Shown piece after piece: positions 17,750-29,733 of a DNA stretch of 64,000 nucleotides. The first letter of the stretch is position 1. Each line of letters starts with the position of its first letter. The notes under the pieces are model-generated. The model saw only the letters and a program-made list of their open reading frames with translations, was not told the origin of the DNA and did no database searches. The stretch is from the NCBI GenBank assembly GCA_051294375.1, contig CM119265.1, forward strand, positions 24,163,341 through 24,227,340, written 5' to 3'. Made by a program: the position numbers and the translations under genes. This DNA is from Paraspadella gotoi (taxonomy: Eukaryota; Chaetognatha).

Positions 17750-19723
17750 ATTTATTGCTTTTCCCGCCATCACCGTTTTTTTCTTCTTATTTTATTCCAG
17801 TCGTCCGAATCACATTACAACATAAAATTTATTATTATTTCAAACAAACAATTTTGTTTAAAAAATTATTCATTTCGTTGTAGATCAAAAAAACTGATTT
17901 CGCGCGGGGCGTAATCAGTTTTCGCCAATCGGTCTTGTCTCAGCCAATCGGCCGCGAATTCGCGGTTCTAGGCGTTTTTTTTCCTTTTCGATCGCCGGTT
18001 TCGCCCTAGCAGCCAAACAGGTTCTTTTGAATTTAAAACGACAACGACAACAACCACAACGACATCATTGCTGTTCCCCAACTCTCGTTATCAACGTTCC
18101 CCCCCTTTTTTGTCTTTGCTCCACTGTTATTCAACTGTAATACCCCCCCCCTCGCTCTTTCCCTTCGCCGACCCTAAACAGTCAAATCCAACTCTGTAAC
18201 TTTTTTTTGGAAAAGTTTTAATTTGGGTCGCTTAATGTTTACATCTGTATGTAAAAAATAATTTAAAAAAAAAGGGTTTTTTCCTTGATTTATTATTAAA
18301 CCATTTCGGTATTTTTCTTAACTGTGAATTTACTTCCTGCATTAACTATCATTAAACTGTAATGACATAAGACCCGCTCCCTGTTTTTACGGTTTTTTTT
18401 TCATGTTGCCAACCGAAAAGGTTAAATGTTGAATTTAAATATGAAATCGATTGGATTTAGGTTAAAAAAAGGAGATTTAATTGTAATACTCTTTTTCTCT
18501 CCGTGTGTTACTTGATACTTTGTGGTCGCTATGTCCTAATGTTTCTCTCTTTGTAAAATCGTCAATAAAAAATCCCAATTCGTTATCACTTTTACACGTT
18601 GTTGTTCCTGGTTAACATTCGTCGTTCGAATTAATTCGTTGATGTTTTACTTTTCTCGGAAAGAAAATTCGTAACGTTACTTTTCTTTTGGCGTCAAGTT
18701 TTATGTTTCATCAAAGTGAAAATTAAGTTTAGAAGCAAAAAATATATTTTAAAATATTAAAAGGGCTCACTGTAACTCTTCCTTTAAACAGCGTGCATTT
18801 GTAGCGGAAGTTTCATTTTAGTCATTTCGTTGAAAAAAATATTTTAAAAAATTTGAAAACACAGCGATCCCACTGTTTATATCGTCTATACTATGATCAT
18901 TAAGTCATCCCTTCTCAAGTACTTGATTACATTAAGTGTTTTAAATCATTTTGAAACTTTGGGACCAAACTGGTTGGGAGAATTTCATTAAGTAAAATTA
19001 GAAAGTCATTTTAAAGTAAGTAAAAATCGTCTTTCAAATGATTGGAATATTTCTAAATCTTAATTTCTATTTTTTTTTTTGGCATTGTATTTTTTATTCG
19101 TGTTCATTTCGTTAAATTGAATACAAAATCTTAAATTGAATTGTTTACTGAATTTCGGAAGGAAAGTAAGAGAGATGAAAAGGAGGAAAGATAACAAAAG
19201 AATTTTGGGTAAAGAGAAAAGGAAAGAAAGACAGTAAGAAAGAACGAAATAAATAAATAAATAAATAAATGGAAACTAACCACGTAAACAAGTAGACAAA
19301 CTTTAAGTAACAAGCTAGATATCAGCCCAAATACCGGATAAAATCGAGGCGTAAAATACACAGCCGTCAACAACCCGAAATAAAGACGTAAACAAAACGA
19401 AAAAGAAATAATTAAAAGAAAAAGAAAAAAAAAAAAGAGTTAACGAACTAATAATAAAAGGGAAAGACGATGTTTCGGGCGTAACTTGACAACGCCATCT
19501 AGTCTCGCCTCGCGTAGTTAATCGCCACGTCCTGTTGCTGTTGCTGGAAAACCGGATTCTTTAGACGACGACGACGACGAAGATCGAAGGAACAAAAGAG
19601 CGACGCCCATGATCCCCGTTAAAAAGGAATCATTTTCGCCAAAACGTTTCTCTAGATAAGACAACGTTCCATATTTTTTTCACCTAACGGTCGGTAAAAA
19701 AGAAAACAACCAAAATTGTCAAA
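17388..19723. other. Intergenic region between RhoGAP gene and acidic-protein gene 1
   Basis: Contains a CT run at 17686-17745 and a GC-richer patch at about 17895-17975 with two CCAATCGG motifs, possibly promoter elements. A candidate RhoGAP 3' end with CAATAAAA lies near 18564. Short TAACC-like and low-complexity AT stretches follow. No exon is recognised. Confidence 0.5.
17686..17745. repeat. (CT)n microsatellite
   Basis: Pure CT run of about 30 units. Confidence 0.95.
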
Positions 19724-21923
19724 ATGAAGAGTTTATTTTTCACGGCGGCTTTCCTCATTGTGGGTGAGTTGACTTGGGCATTTTTCTTTGCGAACCGAGA
19801 GAGATTTAAACGGTTTTATTAAACAATTCACTAATATGCGTATAAAAATTACATTTTTTTTTACAAATTTGACTTCAGGATTTGCGGTAGCGCAGTCTCT
19901 GGTGCTTGAATTTCCCGATGAACAAGGTAAGGCCTCTTAAAAATATTCACACCTTTTTTTTCCTTTGCTTTCTCTTCTTAAAAACAAAAATCACTTTAGT
20001 TTATCGAATTTAAAGTAGAGGACTCGCGAGTTGGCCAAAGTCAAAGTAAAAAAACAAAATAGTTGAAAATAAATGTTTTTCACATAAAAATTAAAGCTTT
20101 TTGTATTTTGTAGATTTCTTTATGAATAATAATTCGAACTTTAATTAAAAATCCTCTTTGAAAGAATCGTAAGAATTTAAACGGTAATATTAATCGACAG
20201 TAACTCATAGAAAATGATTTGACAGTTGTCACTATTGTTCTATTGCACCTATCGATATATAAAAACAATATGTGGCACTATTTTATAGACGCCTCTTTTC
20301 GTTCCTAATTCCTAAATTTACAATAATCTTTTAAAAATAGTTAACCCAATGTTCAACCTAACCTAATCCTTAATTCTATTCCCTCACCCAAAGTCTTATT
20401 CCCTAACTTTAAAACCAAACAAATGACCATAAAACCATAACCGAAAAACAAGTCTAACCTAATTTACAAGCCTAATCTCTAAGCTAAACCTTTTTCCTAA
20501 CCCATACACTAAATTCAGAATATAAGCTGAATATATTAGAATAATTTTTTTGCAATATAAATTGCTTAAATTTTTTTTGCGACCCGTTTTACCAACCTCT
20601 CCATTTTCCTCAAATGAAAATAAAAATAAACAAAATAATGCTTTTTGTTCCTTTTTGTGATTTGTTTATGAATACGCTTTATTAGAATCAATATTATTTT
20701 GAATCATATCTCATCGCTTATTTTATACAATTTTTTCACTTTAAATTACATCTCTGTATCATTTTCAAACTTTTAGGCTAACGATAGGTTTGAATTTAAT
20801 AATTTAAAAACAATTTTGATTTTTTGTTAAAATTTAATTTAATTGAACGTCTACAAATTTTTTTCCAATAAATTTCAATAAATTGCAATAATTTCAATAA
20901 TTTCAATAATTTCAATAATTTCAATAATTTCAATAAATTCAATTTTTTTCCAATAAATTTCAATAAATTTCAATAAATTCAATAAATTCATTAAATTCCA
21001 AGAAATTTTTTTTTTCAATAAATTTATCTAACTTTCTTTTTGAAACTCTTTTTTTTGATATAAACTAATCTATAAACTATCTATGATTACATCTGTCTAT
21101 CAACCTCTTAACCTCCTAACTTTTTAAAGATGCTACAATTCTTATTGTCTCCTTACCCGCCTTACTTTTCCAGCTGCCGCACCCGCGGAGGAAATGAAGA
21201 GAGAGATGGAGGAGATCGATATGGCGGAGGCGGAGGAGGAAGAGAAAAGGGAGGAACCCGAGGAGGAGGAAGAAGAAGAGGAAGAGGAGGAAAAGAAGGA
21301 GGAAGCCGAGAGCGAGGAAGAGGAAATGACCGAGGAAGTCGAAGAGGAGAAAGAAGAGGAAGAAGAAAAGAAGGAGGAGAACGAGGAGGAAGATAATTTC
21401 GAGGAGGAAGAGGAAGTCAATACGAGGGAGGCGGAGGAATTGAGCGCGGAAGTAGCGGAAGAGGAGGAGAAGAAGGAGGAAGGAGAACTCCAGGAGGAGG
21501 CGGAGGAGACGAAGAGGAGCGAGGAGGAAGAAGAGGAGGAAGAAGTCCCGGAGGAGGCGGAAGAAGCCGAGGAGATGAAGAGGAGCGAGGAGGAGGAAGA
21601 AGAGGAAGAAAACGAAGAGGAGAAGGAGGTCGATGAGAGAGAAGAGGAGGAAGAGAAAGAGGAAGAGGAAGAAGCCTCTGAGGATAAACGTGAGGAAGAA
21701 GAGGAGGAGCAGACAGAGGAAGAGCCGGAAGAGGAGAAGAAAGAGGAGGAGGAAGAGAAGACCGAGGAGAATGAAGTTCGCGCGAAGAGATCAATCCTGG
21801 AAATCCTCGCAGGTGCGACTTGGTTTGTCTCTAGGAATTTTTTCTTGTAATTTTCACATTGTTTTTTTTTTTGAAGAGAGAGATGGAGAGAGAGAGAAAG
21901 AGAGAGAGAGAGGAAGAGAGAGA

Positions 21924-21983
<60 letters not shown>

Positions 21984-22272
21984 GAGAGAGAGAAGGGCAT
22001 TAATTGTATGATTAAGTATATTTCATCGAATAGAGATCAAAGCCAGATATGACAATTATTTTTTTGGACGTTGTTTTTACAAAGTCTTGTTAGTTTAATC
22101 TCGTTAATCGTTTTCTATAGTTAACACTAGTTAACATTAGTTAACACTTAAAAAAATTTCGTACCTAAAGCCCGAATTAAGTAACTACTAGAACTTAGAA
22201 ATTGTCTCATCTGTTTTTGTAGAAATAAACTTAATCCTGAAATTTGTCATTTATTTTGTAGGAAGCCAATGA
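19724..22272 (+). CDS. Secreted Glu-rich proprotein 1 with C-terminal RAKR cleavage site
   Basis: Four exons: 19724-19763, 19879-19926, 21174-21812 and 22262-22272. All introns are phase 1 GT-AG, giving 245 residues. The N-terminus MKSLFFTAAFLIVGFAVAQ is a good signal peptide (cleavage near AVAQ). A short linker, SLVLEFPDEQ, leads into about 200 residues dominated by Glu with scattered Lys/Arg. The end is V-RAKR-SILEILAGSQ. RAKR fits the furin motif R-X-K/R-R, so secretory-pathway cleavage could free a 10-residue peptide. Several other KR pairs lie in the acidic part. The start is chosen because it gives a signal peptide and all phases agree. I do not recognise a family; an acidic propeptide or an ion-binding matrix protein are both possible. 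It shares its exon plan with the gene at 26538. Confidence 0.8.
20870..21012. repeat. ATTTCAATAA tandem repeat in intron
   Basis: About a dozen degenerate copies of a 9-10 base unit like ATTTCAATA in the second intron of acidic-protein gene 1. Confidence 0.85.
21876..21995. repeat. (AG)n microsatellite in intron
   Basis: AG-rich run in the last intron of acidic-protein gene 1, shortly after the splice donor at 21813. Confidence 0.95.
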
Positions 22273-22355
22273 AGAATTGACATCGACTTCGCTTTGAAAA
22301 TGTTTTGAAGCTAAATTCACCATTTACCGAATGTATGCTACACATCATTGATGGT

Positions 22356-22387
22356 ATGTCAGATATCTCAATTCAGATATCTGACAT
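22356..22387 (+). other. Perfect 13-bp-arm hairpin in the 3' UTR of acidic-protein gene 1
   Basis: ATGTCAGATATCT, loop CAATTC, then AGATATCTGACAT: perfect complementary arms of 13 bases. It begins 84 bases after the stop codon and lies before an AATAAA signal at 22465-22470. It could be a structured mRNA element or chance. Confidence 0.75.
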
Positions 22388-22464
22388 TTTATTGACCGCG
22401 GCAACTGACACTGGAATAGTAGTAATTAAATGTGTCCATGATGACGCGCATTATCGATTAACTT

Positions 22465-22470
22465 AATAAA
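22465..22470 (+). terminator. Polyadenylation signal AATAAA (acidic-protein gene 1)
   Basis: First AATAAA after the stop at 22272, implying a 3' UTR of roughly 200-220 bases. Confidence 0.5.
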
Positions 22471-24840
22471 TTTTCATGTTCTTTATACTTTTATGAAAAT
22501 AGCGAGCCGTTTTTAGTTGGAATAAGTAAGATAATACCTCGAGCGCAACAACTAGTAAAAAAGATTTCTTATTGATGATAGCATTACGAAAGAGGAAGAA
22601 TGGATTTCTAAAATGTACCAAGTGTTTCAGTACGAAGGGAGAGATGTAGTTGTTTTCTCGTTGTGGAATAAAGTTTTTGGAAAGAATTATAAATCCTATC
22701 AAAATTCTGTCAAAAGTCAGAAAAAAGATATGGAATGAATGGATAATTGTTGTATTGGTTGTACCAATTTCATCTGAGAGGAACAAGAAGGGATAAAAAG
22801 TTTTAGTAACATCTATCACTCTTTGGAAAGAAGTCAAAAAGCCTCTTTAGTGGCACTGAAACATTTAGCTTATAGATTTGACTAAAAACCAAAAGTCAAA
22901 ATTTTTTTTGTTTTTTATATAATTAACCAACGGGTAAAAACAAAATGACAGTCAACAGAAAGGAAAAAAAACAACTTTTAAATAGTAAAAATTGCAAGGG
23001 TAAGAGTTATTTATAAAGTGACACTAAAAATTAAAACGTTCTATAAATGACTTTTTAAAAAAACGAGCTCACGCAAAAATTACTCAAAAACGAAAAGAAT
23101 GTAGAGAGATCATCAAGCTACTCTATTTGACGCTGGGACAAAAAAAATTAAAACCCAATATGAGAAAAAAATCATTGAACAGGGACCTGCAATGTCATTT
23201 TCTGTAAGAGTGATGGAGGCCTTAAACCACCAAAGCCTGTCCAAAGTCAGGGGCAAGATAGCTTATTTATTAAATGAATGGATAAATTTTATATTGGTTG
23301 TACCAATTTCATAAAATTCAGCTCCTTGTATTTTGATGCTAGTGCGGAGTACAATAAGTATTCCCCGATCTAATACTTAAGGGAGTGGTCTTTTCATACA
23401 ATTGAAACATTCTTTGAAATATTTTCCACTTCATTGATAGGGAAGCCAGGTACTCTGGGAGTGAATAAACGAGATTGTGAGAGAGTCTTGATTGAAAGCT
23501 TGCAGGGACCTGCTATGTCATTATCTTGTAAGAGTGATGGAGGCCTTAAACCACCAAAGCCTGTCCAAAGTCAGGGGCAAGATAGCTTATTTATTAAATG
23601 AATGGATAATTTTTATATTGGTTGTACCAATTATAAAATTCAGCTCCTTGTATTTTGATGCTAGTGCGGAGTACAATAAGTATTCCCCGATCTAATACTT
23701 AAGGGAGTGGTCTTTTCATACAATTGAAACATTCTTTGAAATATTTTTCACTTCATTGATAGGGAAGCCAGGTACTCTGGGAGTGAATAAACGAGATTGT
23801 GAGAGAGTCTTGATTGAAAGCTTGCAGGGACCTGCTATGTCATTATCTTGTAAGAGTGATGGAGGCCTTAAACCACCAAAGCCTGTCCAAAGTCAGGGGC
23901 AAGATAGCTTATTTATTAAATGAATGGATAATTTTTATATTGGTTGTACCAATTTCATAGTATTTTGGGAAATTACGTCAAATCGAAGTACGTAATTCAG
24001 GTAATTATGAATACTTTCGAATTCCAAAACTATTGAATCAAAAAGTCAGAACAGAGAGCTTTAGTAAAGCCTTTACTGTATCTTTCGAGCTAAAACAGTT
24101 CAATAACATTTCAGGAGGAGATTAACGCTTACTAACCTGTTCTTTAATTGCCATTGCTTTTTTTTTGTTTAGAGAAATCCACTACGTTGTAATATTTGCA
24201 GCTTTAATAATTTATACAATTTAAATCGAATTGGTTTGAAAACTTACGTGCATAGTAAATATTATCTCATCAAACGGGAAACATGACTGATGAACGGTAT
24301 CCTGACTCTCTTTCCCGAGAATGCTTCATATCTTCCTTTATCCTATGGTGAACTAAAATCCACCAACCGTTCGTCAGCGGCCATTGGTAGGAGGCAACAC
24401 TGTAACACGGTGTTACAGCCTGATTCAAAGCTCAGGGATTTCTTATATTGAACGGTTCTTTCATTAATTCATTAATATTAACAAGTATTACTGTCCCTTC
24501 AGTAACAAAATTTAATTTCAATTTTAATACTAAGTCTTGAACCTCTAACACAATTCCCTAACCCTAAACCATTATATGGAATTTCTAACCTTAAACCTTA
24601 GTGCCTAACCTAAATCCATAACATTATCATTAACCTAATCCTGAAACTATACTCTAACCTCATTTTTAATTTAAGATGAAATTGAGTGTTCTGGGAAAAT
24701 AAGGACAATAAGGATAATAAGGATAATAGCTGGCATTGCAAAGGTCCACACTCCACAGCATTACACAATTTCAAGCCATATTTTTTTGTTTAAATTATAA
24801 AAATGAATTACTCTTCAGACGTTAATCTAAAAGTCATTGC
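22471..24840. other. Intergenic region with interspersed and tandem repeats
   Basis: Contains a diverged member of the CTGTCCAAAGTCAGGGGCAAGA repeat family at about 22560-22840, the 322-bp tandem array at 23150-23960, a hairpin-bearing dispersed element at about 24342-24395, and a CCTAACCCTAAACC-like degenerate stretch at 24541-24665. No exon is recognised. Confidence 0.6.
23150..23960. repeat. 322-bp tandem repeat, about 2.5 copies
   Basis: The phrase CAGCTCCTTGTATTTTGATG begins at 23319 and again at 23641. GGGACCTGC(A/T)ATGTCATT occurs near 23183, 23505 and 23826. The period is therefore about 322 bases, and the copies are nearly identical. Parts of the unit recur at 31740-31815, 37395-37480, about 41785-41840 (reverse) and about 45065-45230 (reverse), so it belongs to a dispersed repeat family. 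Confidence 0.9.
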
Positions 24841-24978
24841 CCGTAAATGTTGCCGGCGATTTTACAGACGCGTTCGTTGACCCAAAATGAGATTTCAATT
24901 CCGACCAATTGGTTTTCACGTCAGTTGATAAACCTTAACGTCTGCCTTCTTTTCCGGGATCGTTGGACGCCAATGCGT

Positions 24979-25008
24979 ACGACGACGACGACGACGACGA
25001 CGACGACG
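24979..25008. repeat. (CGA)n microsatellite
   Basis: Perfect CGA triplet run of about 10 units in intergenic DNA. Confidence 0.95.
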
Positions 25009-26330
25009 TCAAGCAAAATCCCAAAACGTCTTTTTTTTGGCGACACCCAAACTATGAAAGCTCTGATTTAACGGGAAAACGCCCAAAGTCGCTAGAACGA
25101 AAGGAAAAAAAAAAAAGAAAAAAAGAAAAGAAAAAAAGAAACGCCTTTTGTTCGTTGATCTTAACTTTTTTGTTGCTTACGCTTTGCGTTATTGTCAAAT
25201 GATTTATGGCGGTGCATTGTTGTCAGTTGATGTAAATCTATGTGTAGTTTGTGTACCCTGAATAGTACGTCATTTCTTCTAATTTATACACAAGTATTAT
25301 AATTCAATGGCGAGAAAAAGATTTGATTTGGTTGAAAACAATTTTTGTGAGTTATGGAGCTTGAAAAATGACAGAGGGACAGTCTTGCGTGAAGACGAAA
25401 CTTGACGAGCTGGAAAATCTAGCTGGAATTGATGCATTGAGCAAGGAATTATTTTAAAATCTAATTAGAACATTGTAGGTTTTGTCCCAAAAATTTTACG
25501 TATTATTCCTTTAAAACAGTTTAAATAGTGTCTTTTTTGAAATTTCTGTGAGTATAGATTTTTAAAATAAAAAAAATGTTGTAGGCGATTTTTAGATTTC
25601 AATCAAGTTGAAATTGATCGTATGAATTTTAGACTGTGAGGGGAACTAAAGTGAAAACAATTGATTTTGGGCTCGAGACTGTCTATGATCGCTTTATTAC
25701 TTAGTTAATGGTTTAGTTAATCGTAAGGTTGTAAACGGTGAACAAGTTGAGTCAATCTTCGATAAGTGTTCCTGAGACGTAACCCCCCACTGCCTGTAGC
25801 CACGCCCATAGTTGACGAACAGGCGACCATCTGGCTTTTTGGGCTTTGCTGCGCGCGTCATTCTGCGCAGACTAAATTTGCACTGTTGAGGAAATTTACG
25901 ATGATACGTACTTCATAGGTTAGTAGGATGTACATCTTAAACCTTTTTTTGAATGAGATCTGAGTGTTAACAGCGCAGTGCTCTTGTTGTTTTAAGAATT
26001 ACGAGAATTTTTTAGTCAAAATGAGGTTGCAAAGTTTCCATGACTCTGAATAAGCAAATAGCCAAATACTAAATGTTTTTAGGTCGTAAAAATTAATAGT
26101 ATTAACAGTATTTGCGCAAAATCGATATAAAAAGAAAGCGAAAGTTCGTAGCTTATTTTCTGACACAACTACTGACAGAATTACTGACAGAATTACCCAC
26201 GCAACATTACCGCCCAACTTTTATTTTTCTTTGCAGAGAGAAAAATCTTTGTGGATCTCTCTCACGTATTCGCGGGTCCTCCCTTCGATTATGGGCGTCG
26301 TTGTTTTTGGTCGCCAAGGATCTGAAAAGG

Positions 26331-26362
<32 letters not shown>
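26331..26362. repeat. (CGA)n microsatellite upstream of acidic-protein gene 2
   Basis: CGA run about 180 bases before the start codon at 26538 and about 50 bases before a TATA-like box. Confidence 0.95.
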
Positions 26363-26413
26363 ACCGGTCCCCCTAAAGAAAGGCGCCGCCCTCGTTGACG
26401 ATCCTCTTCGGAC

Positions 26414-26420
26414 TATAAAT
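26414..26420 (+). promoter_or_regulatory. Candidate TATA box for acidic-protein gene 2
   Basis: TATAAAT lies 118 bases upstream of the ATG at 26538 in otherwise GC-richer promoter-like sequence. The position fits a TATA promoter with a 5' UTR of about 90 bases. This is inferred from sequence only. Confidence 0.45.
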
Positions 26421-26537
26421 ATTCGCCTCCGAATTTCGAATCTCGACTCCGTTAATTCTTTTCCATCAGATCAATTGATCCAAGTAAACTTTATTTTTTT
26501 TTCTTTTTCGAAAAAAAAGAAAAGTAATTAATCCAAG

Positions 26538-27955
26538 ATGAAGACCCTTTTGGTTTTGGTCGTCGTGTGTCTCTTGGGTGAGTTAAAGTTTGGGCGCTCT
26601 TTTCCGAAAGTGCCCCATTTTGGTGGGTTTTATAACTATTTTAATTTGATGAAAAACGAGATGTTTTTGTGATAAATATTCATTATTTTGTGGTCTTAAA
26701 ATCGCAAGTAAAAGGACCAATAAATGGTATCTGGTCAATCAGATCCATCTGGAGGCCTGTTCCCTGCGATAATAGCTTAAAATTTAAAAAAAATTCCACT
26801 AAGAAAGATCAATTTTAATCGTTAAATTTATAAGTAGTCAAAAAGTTTTTAGATCGTAACTTCCGTTGTCAACTCTTTAAATTTTTAATATTTATGACAA
26901 AGATTGTTAAAAAAAAAATAATTAAAAAAAATAATTTAAAGATTGTGATGGAATGAAAAACATAAAATCTAAATCCAGAAGACTTTATTTTGCATGATAT
27001 GGTTTCTGCGAAGCAAGAGATCACACGCTATTAATCTCGGGTTCGACTCAACGAAAAATGAACGTTGTGTAGTGACGTAATATCAACAGTTGAAAGTTTT
27101 TAAGATTACTTAAAAAAATATTTTCATTTTTTAAAATCAGGAGTCCACGCCAATCCCGCCAACACTGATGACCTCCTTAATGGTAAGAAAATTTTAATAA
27201 TAGTAAAATATTTCACGTGTACGATTTAAGAAAAAGTTATTTGACTAAGTTGGCAAGATTCTTTTTGAATATTTACGCATATTCTCATATTCTCATCTAT
27301 CTCCCTTTTTCTTTTTCGTCTTTCCTCTTTCTCTCTTTCCTCTTTTCCATATTCCTCTACTTCTTTTTTCCGCCTTTCTTTCTTCATCTTTTCCCGACTT
27401 CTTTCCTTTCCTCCCTTTCCTCCCTTTCCTTTCCTCCCTTCAGTCCTCGCCAACGCCGCCGAGGAGAAGAGAGAGGCGGAGGAACTCGCGGCTCCCCTCG
27501 CCGAGGAGGAGGCCAAGCCCGAGGAGCCCGCCGTGGAGAAGAAGGAGGAAGAGGAGGAGGAAGAAGAAGAGGTAGAGGAGGAAGCCAAAGAGGCCGAGGA
27601 CGAGTCCGAGGAGGAGGAAGAGGACGAAGAAGTCGAGGAAGTCTCCGAGCTCGAGAAGAAGGAGGAGGAAGAGGACGAGGCTCTCGAAGAAGCCGAAGAT
27701 ACCGAGGAGTCCGAGGAGGAGAGAGAGGTGGAAGAGGAAGCGGGAGAGGAGGAGGAATTGAGCGCCGAAGTCGACGACGATTCCAACGCGGAAGAGGAAG
27801 TCTCCGAAGAAGACAAGAGGGCGAACGACGTCAGCTTGTCCTACGACGAGGATTCGGCCGAGGAAGCCGAGGAGGAGTTGGAGGAGATGCAAGAGGAGGT
27901 TCAGGAGATGAAGGAGGCGAAGGAGGAGCAGATCGCCAAGCTTAATACGGAGTAG
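26538..27955 (+). CDS. Secreted Glu-rich protein 2
   Basis: Three exons: 26538-26577, 27141-27182 and 27444-27955, all phase-1 introns, 197 residues. A signal peptide MKTLLVLVVVCLLGVHA is followed by NPANTDDLLNVLANAA and about 110 residues very rich in Glu. After an EEDKR pair comes a less acidic region (NDVSLSYDEDS) and a likely helical C-terminus (EELEEMQEEVQEMKEAKEEQ) that could form a coiled coil. The first exon is exactly 40 bases, as in the gene at 19724, with the intron inserted in the signal peptide at the same place, so the two are paralogues. It lacks the terminal RAKR tail of protein 1. Function is unknown; an acidic secreted or matrix protein is the safest description. Confidence 0.82.
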
Positions 27956-27982
27956 GATGATCTGGAGGAAAGATTAAAGAGA

Positions 27983-28226
27983 CTCTTATTTTTTTTTTTA
28001 AATATCTCATCCCTTCCCCCCAATAATATTTCCCCCCCCCCCATTACTACTTCGGGGTGACCTAATTACATCCGGGGCCTCGACTAAAATATCAACTTCT
28101 CGAGCTTTGCCCTATTTACATCATGGAGCTCGTAAATTCAACTAATGTCTCCAAATTACATCCGGGGACGGATTCCGGTTCCCAATGACATCCGGGTCAA
28201 CCGTGGATTCAAAAACAATAAATAAA
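27983..28226 (+). other. 3' UTR of acidic-protein gene 2 with repeated ACATCCGGG motif
   Basis: Four related phrases follow the stop codon: TTACATCCGGGGCC, TTTACATCATGGAGC, TTACATCCGGGGACGG and TGACATCCGGGTC, spaced about 40-50 bases apart. Overlapping AATAAA signals at 28217-28226 probably end the transcript. The repeated motif might be a cis element in the mRNA or a decayed minisatellite. Confidence 0.6.
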
Positions 28227-29733
28227 GGAACGACGTTGAGATCAAAACAAAAAACTGTGACTTTTTTTTTGCTCTATTTTTTTTTCATATGTGAAGCTCT
28301 TTCTGTGTTTGATGCCGGAGCGGCTCATTTTCCTCGGGCAAATATATATTAAATTTCTCAGTTTATAAACCCGAGGATAAATGACTCATCCGGAACTTTT
28401 TTTTGTTTCACCTTCATTTGACTCATCTCAGTAGAATTTTCTTCCATCGAAATTTCCCCGTAATTAAATTGTGGGGAAATTTCATGGACGGAAAAAGTAG
28501 ATTTTTAAAAGTTAGTACCAATTTAATTTTTTTTGTTTTGGAAAATGGAATTAACCACAGCCGACCTCTAGTTTGTAGATTAGATTGTGAGAAAGTATGA
28601 TAGCGGATTTATTTGGAATTCGTTGTCTCTCTTCTAGTCGGTACTTATTTCGAACGACTGTTAAACTATTTTGCTTTTTCGATGTAAATCGCGCAAATAA
28701 AACATTGACGATTTCTATATTTTGTTAATTATTGTCTTTTATTAAGAAAGATAAATGGTTTTAACTTAAATACGTAACGTAACGTAAATATGGAGAATAA
28801 TTCATTTTTAGAAATAACGTCGTGACATAGAAAGAAAAGGTTTAAAAAAACTAAGCAATAGATGAAAGATGTACTACCAGTAAAACTAACGGTAAAATTT
28901 ATTATTAAGGGTTTAAAAACTTATTATTTTACAACATAAATTTTGTTCAACATGAACTTTATTCACTTTCATATAGCGGTTTATTGACTCCGCGTATCCG
29001 AGCGGAAGTCCATCGAAAAAGAAGGAATTACTTAATTTTGTTTAATTGGAATCAAAGCGACTGACGAACAGACATAATGACGGACAAACAAACAAAAAAA
29101 ATAGACGAGTTTACGAGCGGCCTGAATTGAAAACTACGAATGGAAAAATGAAAGAAGTGAGACGTTGAATTTTAGAAATATTTCCTATATCGGGTAGAAC
29201 ATGAAAATCACATAATTTTGAAACTATAAAATATAAGAGATCAGATGTTAAAAAAAACAAAAACAAAAAAAACAAAAAAAAAACATAATTTTGAAATCTC
29301 TCAAAGCTTGACAGATTACTTAAGTCTTAAGAGTTAAGACATCGCACTGAACAAAGTTGAATGACAATGAATGATTTTTGTCATGATTATTAGGGTATTC
29401 AAAGCAGATACCGCTTTCAGAAAACTTGGAACATCATTTACAATTCCTGAAAGAAAAACATCTGCATTTAAATAAATCTAACCGAGCATTTATTCGCCTT
29501 TTCCTTTTCCCAAAAGCATCGCTGTTTGCGAAAGTTATCATTAGTGTCATGTTGTCCATTGTGACAAGTTATCATTAGTGTAATGTTGTCCATTGTGACA
29601 AGTTGTTTCGTGAGTCGTTTAAATCTGTTATCGTTTTTAAGCTCAACCGCGCTCACTCTAATATCTCCTATTGGAATTTCAATGTTTCTACATTGTAATT
29701 GATTCTTTCGTGTATCTTTTTTGAGCGAACAAC

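Noticed and set aside
23150-23960. CRISPR-like array
   Set aside because: The tandem unit is 322 bases with no short direct repeats and unique spacers; this is eukaryotic repeat DNA.
27226-27816. Ser-rich and Leu-rich open frames opposite the acidic exons
   Set aside because: They are the reverse complement of GAG/GAA codons and shadow the real Glu-rich exons.
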